A DNA stretch of 29,527 nucleotides from Planctomycetota bacterium (GTDB lineage: Bacteria; Planctomycetota; PUPC01; JACPCR01), in NCBI GenBank assembly GCA_030740295.1, contig JASLXP010000884.1:1-29527 (forward strand), in the 5' to 3' direction. The first letter of the stretch is position 1; every line of letters starts with the position of its first letter. The notes below the pieces were generated by a model. It worked only from the letters and a program-made list of their open reading frames with translations. It was not told the DNA's origin and searched no databases. This document shows positions 24,033-29,527 of the stretch, piece after piece. A program made the translations under genes and the position numbers.

Positions 24033-25163
24033 ATGAGTGAATCGAAGGGACCACACAGGATCCTTTACGTCTCCGCGGTCAGCGAAATTGGCGGCGCGGA
24101 GAAGAGTCTGCTCGATATCCTGGACTGCCTCGACCGCTCCCGCTTCGAGCCAGCCGTCGTCCTGCCAGGCAACGGCACCCTGAAGGATGAGATTCTCAAG
24201 AGACAGATTCAGACAGCGGACGTGCGCATTCAACGTTTCAAGAAAACTCTGAATCCATTCAAGCTCGGCAAGTACCCGGCCTCGTGGCAGGTGGGCATTC
24301 GTGAGCTCGGAAGAGAGATGGACAGATTCGATTCCGACCTCGTCCACGCAAACGGCGACATGGCGCAACTCTTCGCTTACCCCGCTGCAGAACGGCGGGG
24401 ATTGCCTCTCATATGGCATGTGCGAGACCTCACACCCAATCGACTGTTTCGATGGAAGCTCGGTCAGCATGTCCATCAGGTGATCGCTATTTCGAGTGCC
24501 GTCCGAGAAATGCTGCTTTCTACGGGAGTGCCGGATGTCAGGGTGAAACTCATCCTGAACGGCATCGATACCGCGCCATTCGAGGCTCTGCCCCCGGTCG
24601 AAACACCATGTCAACGCGTCGGGATGATTGCCCATCTTTACCCGTGGAAAGGTCACAAAGATTTCCTCCAGATGGCCGCACTGGTCAAGGCCGCGATTCC
24701 TGAATCGGAGTTTGTCATCGCGGGGGAGGACATCTTGAATGACCAAGCCTGGTATAAAGATGAACTGCATCAGTTGAGCAAGGACCTCGGCCTCGATGAT
24801 GCTGTAGATTTCGCTGGACACGTTCACGATGTTCCAGCCCTGATCAACAAACTGGCTCTTCTTGTCGTGCCCTCTCATGGGGAGCCATTCGGCCGGTGCC
24901 TCGTTGAAGGGATGGCCGCAGGCAGGCCCGTCATCGCCTGGAACACCGGCGGCCCGACTGAAATTCTTAACGAAGGAAGCACAGGAAAATTGATTGAGCC
25001 TTACGACATCGACGCCCTTGCGGAAGCGGTGATTCATCTCCTGCAGGACCGGCAAGCCCTGACCGCAATGGGGAACAATGCGAGAAGCGATGCGACCACG
25101 CGTTTTCATCGATCGCGAACGACAAGCGAGATTCAGAGTCTCTATGAGGGGATGCTCAGATGA
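24033..25163 (+). CDS. GT4-family glycosyltransferase
   Basis: A 376-residue GT-B glycosyltransferase. The N-terminal acceptor domain begins HRILYVSAVSEIGGAEKSLLDIL with the GGAE loop, and has IWHVRDL and IAISSAVREMLLSTG segments typical of GT4. The donor domain shows MIAHLYPWKGHKDFLQMAALV and the EX7E region PSHGEPFGRCLVEGMAAGRPVIAW, then NTGGPTEIL and a tail for NDP-sugar closure. It is predicted to be soluble or peripheral. Its TGA overlaps the ATG of the next glycosyltransferase by four bases (ATGA), so both are translated together. It may begin its own transcript, given the TATAAT just upstream. Likely role: stepwise addition of sugars to a surface glycan. Confidence 0.92.
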   Translation: MSESKGPHRILYVSAVSEIGGAEKSLLDILDCLDRSRFEPAVVLPGNGTLKDEILKRQIQTADVRIQRFKKTLNPFKLGKYPASWQVGIRELGREMDRFDSDLVHANGDMAQLFAYPAAERRGLPLIWHVRDLTPNRLFRWKLGQHVHQVIAISSAVREMLLSTGVPDVRVKLILNGIDTAPFEALPPVETPCQRVGMIAHLYPWKGHKDFLQMAALVKAAIPESEFVIAGEDILNDQAWYKDELHQLSKDLGLDDAVDFAGHVHDVPALINKLALLVVPSHGEPFGRCLVEGMAAGRPVIAWNTGGPTEILNEGSTGKLIEPYDIDALAEAVIHLLQDRQALTAMGNNARSDATTRFHRSRTTSEIQSLYEGMLR

Positions 25164-26287
25164 AGGTGATCATCGACGGCCTTCTCCTCACGGATAAAGA
25201 CTCCGGCGTACACCGCTGCATCCGCGGTCTCTTACGCGGCCTCGATCAACTGGACACCGGCGACGATTTCGAATTCATCACCGGCTATGGCTATGACGAC
25301 CAGGGGTGGTCACCGGAGCGGCTGAAGCATCACCGGGCAAAGATTCCGTGCCGGCTTCGTTCAGCGAGGATTTTTTACGATCAGGTCTGCCTGCCGATGG
25401 TCGCCGGCCTGAAGGGGGCGGACCTCATCCACGGCCCCGGCTACATCATTCCCGGATTCACACGCAGACCTGCGGTAGTCACCGTCTACGACATCATCGC
25501 GCTGAAGCATCCCGATCTCTGCAAACGCTCGAATGTGCTGCACTTCAAGTGGAATCTGCCTCGCTCCATTCAGAGGGCCGCGGCCATTATCGTTCTCTCC
25601 AATGCCGTCAAGGAGGACCTCGTGAAGCTGATGAAAGTGGCTCCTGACAAGATTGAGGTGATTCCGCCGGGCATTGACGAGTGTTTCAACGTACCGAATG
25701 AAGACACAAAGAGACAGGTTCGCGAGCGATACAAGTTACCTGACAGGTTCGTTCTTTTTGTCGGCAACATCGAGCCAAAGAAAAACCTCGAGATGCTGAT
25801 CAGAACCTTCTTTGCAGTAAAGATGGATAAGAAGCTCGATCACAAACTGGTCATCGTCGGACAGAAAGCATGGAAGTACCAACAGGTGTTTTCGCTTATC
25901 GAAAGCCTCAACATTGAAGAACAAATCATCTTTACCGATTACGTCCCTCTGGCTGACCTGCCCGCGGTGTACGCGCTGTCCGAGTGCTTCGCATTCCCCT
26001 CACTGGTCGAAGGATTCGGCATCCCGCCACTCGAAGCCATGTCCTGCGGCACACCAGTGTTCACCTCAGAAGACCCGGCCGTCCTCGAAGCAACCGGAGA
26101 CGCAGCACTCCACGCACCAGCCACCGACGCAAAGGCAATGCGCGAGAATCTTCAGAAACTCCTGTTGAACAGAGGAGAACGGCGCCGCTTGAGAGAGGCA
26201 GGATTGAGCCACGCGGCGGGGTTCACCTGGAAGAGGTGTGCGGAGCAAACGGTCGAAGTTTATAGAAAAATCGTTGGGAATGGTTGA
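25160..26287 (+). CDS. GT4-family glycosyltransferase (mannosyltransferase-like)
   Basis: A 375-residue GT4 enzyme resembling the WbaZ/mannosyltransferase type. The N-terminus is VIIDGLLLTDKDSGVHRCIRGLL, then DLIHGPGYIIPGFTRRPAVVTVYDIIALKHPDLC, a pattern common in this subgroup. The donor domain has FVLFVGNIEPKKNLEMLIRTF and the EX7E motif in FPSLVEGFGIPPLEAMSCGTPVFTS. Its start overlaps the preceding glycosyltransferase stop (ATGA at 25160-25163), showing translational coupling. It ends 66 bp from the convergent propeller gene. The sugar and acceptor are not determined. Confidence 0.93.
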   Translation: MKVIIDGLLLTDKDSGVHRCIRGLLRGLDQLDTGDDFEFITGYGYDDQGWSPERLKHHRAKIPCRLRSARIFYDQVCLPMVAGLKGADLIHGPGYIIPGFTRRPAVVTVYDIIALKHPDLCKRSNVLHFKWNLPRSIQRAAAIIVLSNAVKEDLVKLMKVAPDKIEVIPPGIDECFNVPNEDTKRQVRERYKLPDRFVLFVGNIEPKKNLEMLIRTFFAVKMDKKLDHKLVIVGQKAWKYQQVFSLIESLNIEEQIIFTDYVPLADLPAVYALSECFAFPSLVEGFGIPPLEAMSCGTPVFTSEDPAVLEATGDAALHAPATDAKAMRENLQKLLLNRGERRRLREAGLSHAAGFTWKRCAEQTVEVYRKIVGNG

Positions 26288-26319
26288 CGGTGATTTCGGT
26301 AAACCCGCGCCATCGGGAT

Positions 26320-26334
26320 GCGACCATCGGTCGC
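26320..26334. terminator. GCGACC/GGTCGC hairpin between convergent genes
   Basis: A perfect 6-bp stem GCGACC/GGTCGC with a 3-nt loop ATC stands in the 66-bp gap between the glycosyltransferase and propeller stops. It could help end transcription from both sides, but lacks a T-tract on either strand. Confidence 0.35.
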
Positions 26335-26353
26335 GTAGCCGGCGACCCCGGAA

Positions 26354-27808
26354 CTATTTGGGAATCCTGTTCAGCGTGTAGTAGGCCCGCGGATGCAGAA
26401 GCGGGTTGCCATCCTTCGACCGGAATCCATCAAGATACAATTCGTGGACAAATGATTCACGAAGTCCATCAACCTTCAGCCTTACTTTCATCCCATCATC
26501 GCTGACCTCAATCTTCTCGAACTGTAGTTCTTTCTTATGAATCTCCGGACCTCCATAAGCGGCGTGATACGGATAGGTGTAGCTGATCATCTTGGAGGAA
26601 CTCAGTGCAATCGCAGAATCAGCATCGACCGGTTTAGTGAATGCAAGGTCAAAGCCATCCGGCCGCGCCTTCATCTCTTTCACCTCGAATGGCGTTTTGC
26701 CCGTCCAGACCAACCGCTGCAGACCGTATGATTTTGAGGAAACGGAATTCCATCCCCGGTTTGTCTGCCCGACAAACATCGATCCGTCCTTTCCGAAACC
26801 GAGGCTGACCACCGCGGATTCGAACCCCTTGCGAAAGGGAAAGCACGCGCCCTGGTACTCGCCATCTACCTTTTCGAGAAACACGCGACTGATGAGGGCG
26901 AGCGTAAAATCACCGACAAAGAGCTGATTCTCAAAGGGACCAAACTTGCCATCCGACCTGTCGCACAGGATGCCCGTGCTGCCCATACCCATTTTCTCAT
27001 AGGGAAACCAGACTGCGGGCAGTTCATACGGTCCGATAGCTTTGGCAGCATCGCCCACTGTCATTCCCTGCTTGATCTTTCCAACGTCCCTGATGGTGGA
27101 ATCCGGATGCCCTTTAAAAGACAAGGCGTCCACATGACCGTGGAAGACGCCTTTCTTGAGCTGATACAGGGGGCAGGTCGGAAACCAGTTGCCCTGATGA
27201 TCCGTGGCAAAGACGTCCCCGATGTGATTCACGCCGATACCGATAGGAGAGCGCATTCCGCCGGAAAACGGCTTGAGCTTGCCTTCTGGCGTCTTCTTCA
27301 TACTCCAGCCGCGCCAGAGACGATCCTCAATGACGCTTTTGCCCATGGCCGCGTTCAGGTTCACATACATGTTGCCCGCCGGATCAAATACGGGCCCGTA
27401 CACGTATTCGTGATAGTTGCCGCTGACGCCCCAGCCCTTGGCCGCGGTGAGGTATTCATCTGCCACGTCGTCCCCATCGTTATCGACGAGTCTTGTGACT
27501 TCGCTGCGCTGTGCAGTGTAGAGAGAGCCGTTGTGCCATGTGAGACCGAGCGGCTCGTGGAGGCCGGAGGCGAATCGGGCGTATTTCACGTTTTTCGAAC
27601 TGGGTGGGTCGGAGTAGGCATCAGCAATGATCCACACCTCACCCTTGCGAATGCAGACAGCAATGCGGCCGTCCGGCAGTTGGGCAATGCCGCTTACTTC
27701 GAGCCAGAGATCTTTCGGAATGGGAAGTGTGACCATTCGATAATAGTCATTCTCCGATTCGGCATGCAGCACGGACAGCAAGGCTGATGTGAGAAACAGC
27801 TTGAGCAT
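26354..27808 (-). CDS. Secreted beta-propeller (L-sorbosone dehydrogenase/PVC membrane-bound dehydrogenase type)
   Basis: A 484-residue protein with a signal peptide (LKLFLTSALLSVLHA). The mature chain is a six-bladed propeller of the kind called PQQ-dependent sugar or sorbosone dehydrogenase, or DUF7133-like in PVC genomes: SGIAQLPDGRIAVCIRKGEVWI, LHEPLGLTWHNGSLYTAQRSEVTRL, DNDGDDVADEYLT (a calcium-type DxDxDxxxD loop), GMRSPIGIGVNHIGDVFATDHQGNW, and GSMFVGQTNRGWNS. A short C-terminal beta segment follows. It begins 2 bp after the TAA of the cytochrome gene, so the two act together: oxidation of a substrate by the propeller and electron transfer to the hemes, which is the known arrangement for such pairs. 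The substrate is not identified. Confidence 0.85.
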   Translation of the reverse strand: MLKLFLTSALLSVLHAESENDYYRMVTLPIPKDLWLEVSGIAQLPDGRIAVCIRKGEVWIIADAYSDPPSSKNVKYARFASGLHEPLGLTWHNGSLYTAQRSEVTRLVDNDGDDVADEYLTAAKGWGVSGNYHEYVYGPVFDPAGNMYVNLNAAMGKSVIEDRLWRGWSMKKTPEGKLKPFSGGMRSPIGIGVNHIGDVFATDHQGNWFPTCPLYQLKKGVFHGHVDALSFKGHPDSTIRDVGKIKQGMTVGDAAKAIGPYELPAVWFPYEKMGMGSTGILCDRSDGKFGPFENQLFVGDFTLALISRVFLEKVDGEYQGACFPFRKGFESAVVSLGFGKDGSMFVGQTNRGWNSVSSKSYGLQRLVWTGKTPFEVKEMKARPDGFDLAFTKPVDADSAIALSSSKMISYTYPYHAAYGGPEIHKKELQFEKIEVSDDGMKVRLKVDGLRESFVHELYLDGFRSKDGNPLLHPRAYYTLNRIPK

Positions 27809-27810
27809 GA

Positions 27811-29527
27811 TTACCAGTGACAGGTCTCGAGGATTTCGTCTGTTTCAACCGCGGAAATCTCGCCACCGAGTCCCCTGAAAAAGAGGTCAGCCGTCTTCCC
27901 TCGGATCCTCAATGTTCGTCTGAATGAGCGATCCTCCGGTTCCATCCGGTCTTCGATGTTGAGGCCTTTGAAGGAATACATAAAAGTCGGTACGCGCGTC
28001 TTATCCAGTTTGAAACCCAGAAACTGGTAGCCGGCTTCTGTTCCTTTGCTGTCGGGCCAGGCATCGTTGCTGTCTTTCAGAACTGCGAAGGGCATCCACC
28101 CGGGCAACACCTTTACTTCCTTGCCGAGCGGTCTTGCGAGGGGAGTGAATCGGTCACGCCAGGTACTCTCTGCGTCAAGGAACTTTCCGCGCCAGACAAC
28201 GGCCCAGCGAATCTCCTTCGAATCAAAAGCCACATGCACCCCGTGCGGAAAACCCACGGCAACAGCCTGCATGCCCGCGTGCTCCATAAACGTGCGGAAC
28301 ACAATCGGCTGCTTCTGCGGCTTCAGCTCGAAAGATTCTTTCGTCATTCCATCCGGCAGAGGCTGCTGGTCGATTTCTTTCAAATACATCCAGATCTGAT
28401 CGATCTGTTTCACCGCACTGTTGCCGGACATCATCATCTTTACAGGGCTTCGCCCTTTCAAAAAGAAAGCCGGCATCAGCGTGCGCGGACGCAATCGCTG
28501 CGGATCGAGAAGGTATTCCCGAAACCACTCGGGTCGCAGCCGCTCGGTAGTGTCTGCCAGATCGACCGCAGGGACACCGAGGGATTTCTGTCCTTTCAAG
28601 CCGTGACAGGTAATGCAATTCAGGCCATGCACGCCCATGAGCTTCCGGCCGACAAAAGAACGCTGGTGTCGCTGGCGACCACTAAGATCCAGCCGCGGCG
28701 CGGCAGGATTGATGTCCGCCGCTGCAAGATCTTTTGAGAGCGCATGCAAGTTCTTTGCGCCAAAAACCGGCATACGAGTTCTGATGTAGGGACGAACGCT
28801 TCCTTTACCATCCAGAATTCTTTCAAGCCAGACTTGGGTCAGCTTGTACCCAACGCGGCTGAGGCCGGGCGGAATACGCCCTTCGTCACCAAGAGATTCC
28901 GTTGCCGACATGGCTGTCCGGAAGAACTGGGCGCGTCCGGGCTCGGGCCCGCCGATGCCGTTCCGCTCGTGGCAAGCATAACAGTTGAAAGTGGCCATGG
29001 TGCGCTGGATGTGCTCGGCCGAGGTCAGGGGCTTGGATTCATGGAGAGCCGGAAGGGTCGCCTTCAGGACCTTCCGCTGTTCCTCTGAAAGGGAGTAATC
29101 CACCGCGGCAGACGAAGGGGTCGTGCTTAGGCACCCCCGTTGTGAATCGGGATCAAGCAACTCCAGTGCAAGGGACACGCGCTTGGGCGAGCCATCATCA
29201 AGGGCATGGCAGGCATCACACTTCCTTGCAGCGAAGGCGGTGCGACCTTTGCGCACCAACGCGCTCGACCCTCCCTCAGTTTGAGCGCCCCCTGGCTTCC
29301 GATCGCGTAAGAGATATGCAGCCAGATCTGCCGACTCCTTTGGTGAAAGCATCATTGCCGGCATGCGTCCAGACGGCCGAATCTTCAGCGGGTCGACCAG
29401 AAAAGAAGTCAGTGCTGCGTGCGAATAAGATCCGGCCAGGCCAATCGGCTCTGAAGGCCCCCTTATCAGAGTCAGTTCGACGCTGTCCGCCATTCCATCC
29501 GGCCGGTAACCAGTCTCCGCGGCATGA
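27811..29527 (-). CDS. Multi-heme c-type cytochrome, N-terminus beyond window
   Basis: The frame is open through the right edge of the window, so an unknown length of N-terminus is missing; an internal ATG at 29491-29493 should not be taken as the start. Numbering from that ATG, heme-binding CxxCH motifs occur at about 92-96 (CDACH), 171-175 (CYACH) and 293-297 (CITCH), with candidate axial methionines in RMPAMM, RTRMPVFG and LMPAFF. A methionine-containing domain end before the first motif suggests a further cytochrome domain upstream. The last 180 residues are a beta-rich domain without heme, of the type attached to secreted PVC cytochromes. It is probably periplasmic and couples with the downstream propeller. 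Confidence 0.88.
   Translation of the reverse strand, partial: HAAETGYRPDGMADSVELTLIRGPSEPIGLAGSYSHAALTSFLVDPLKIRPSGRMPAMMLSPKESADLAAYLLRDRKPGGAQTEGGSSALVRKGRTAFAARKCDACHALDDGSPKRVSLALELLDPDSQRGCLSTTPSSAAVDYSLSEEQRKVLKATLPALHESKPLTSAEHIQRTMATFNCYACHERNGIGGPEPGRAQFFRTAMSATESLGDEGRIPPGLSRVGYKLTQVWLERILDGKGSVRPYIRTRMPVFGAKNLHALSKDLAAADINPAAPRLDLSGRQRHQRSFVGRKLMGVHGLNCITCHGLKGQKSLGVPAVDLADTTERLRPEWFREYLLDPQRLRPRTLMPAFFLKGRSPVKMMMSGNSAVKQIDQIWMYLKEIDQQPLPDGMTKESFELKPQKQPIVFRTFMEHAGMQAVAVGFPHGVHVAFDSKEIRWAVVWRGKFLDAESTWRDRFTPLARPLGKEVKVLPGWMPFAVLKDSNDAWPDSKGTEAGYQFLGFKLDKTRVPTFMYSFKGLNIEDRMEPEDRSFRRTLRIRGKTADLFFRGLGGEISAVETDEILETCHW

Noticed and set aside
24015..25109. 364-aa minus-strand ORF opposite a glycosyltransferase
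   Set aside because: Antisense shadow; the plus frame is a clear GT4 enzyme with ATGA coupling to the next gene.

Overview
The window is about 29.5 kb of chromosomal-looking DNA from a bacterium that most resembles the PVC group (Verrucomicrobiota, Planctomycetota, Lentisphaerota or related uncultured lineages). The support is the family mix: a giant secreted PQQ-type propeller with an inserted methyltransferase-like domain, a multi-heme cytochrome coupled to a sorbosone-dehydrogenase-type propeller, a short prepilin-type protein ending in a PA14-like domain, several MoxR ATPases, TIM-barrel sugar isomerase and Gfo/Idh/MocA proteins, and a menaquinone gene of the futalosine route (mqnA). No marker gene fixes the phylum. 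I see no tRNA, rRNA, CRISPR array, transposase or phage gene.

Layout. 1-658: two small VOC (glyoxalase-fold) genes on +, the first cut by the window edge. 686-6566: a minus-strand block read right to left as PA14-tailed pseudopilin, HEAT-repeat lipoprotein, lactonase (Pgl family), a 395-bp gap, an unknown 191-aa protein, and two adjacent MoxR ATPases. 6735-8878: plus-strand sugar isomerase/epimerase and an aldose 1-epimerase lipoprotein with a good promoter. 8879-9067: non-coding DNA with two sister palindromes and a heptad tandem repeat. 9058-10632 (minus): a D-threonine-aldolase-type PLP enzyme directly abutting a small membrane PH-domain protein. 10774-15533 (plus): mqnA and the 1273-aa PQQ-like protein. 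15534-15874: a gap with a broken small ORF and a terminator-like hairpin. 15875-16978 (minus): queA. 17033-22719 (plus): a glycosyltransferase, a proline-rich two-headed protein, a UbiB-family kinase and a third MoxR. 22720-22964: dispersed heptad repeats. 22965-26287 (plus): an oxidoreductase and two glycosyltransferases. 26354-29527 (minus): a c-type cytochrome, cut by the window edge, followed by a secreted propeller.

Functionally this is a mosaic of short operons. Carbohydrate handling recurs (isomerase, mutarotase, lactonase, oxidoreductase, three GT4 glycosyltransferases). Secreted or envelope redox and propeller proteins recur as well, and mqnA with UbiB point to quinone-based respiration. 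The most unusual items are the 544-aa protein with two L7/L12-like heads joined by a roughly 210-residue poly-proline linker, the pseudopilin-PA14 fusion, the orphan MoxR genes without their usual DUF58/VWA partners, and the intergenic palindrome and heptad-repeat families.
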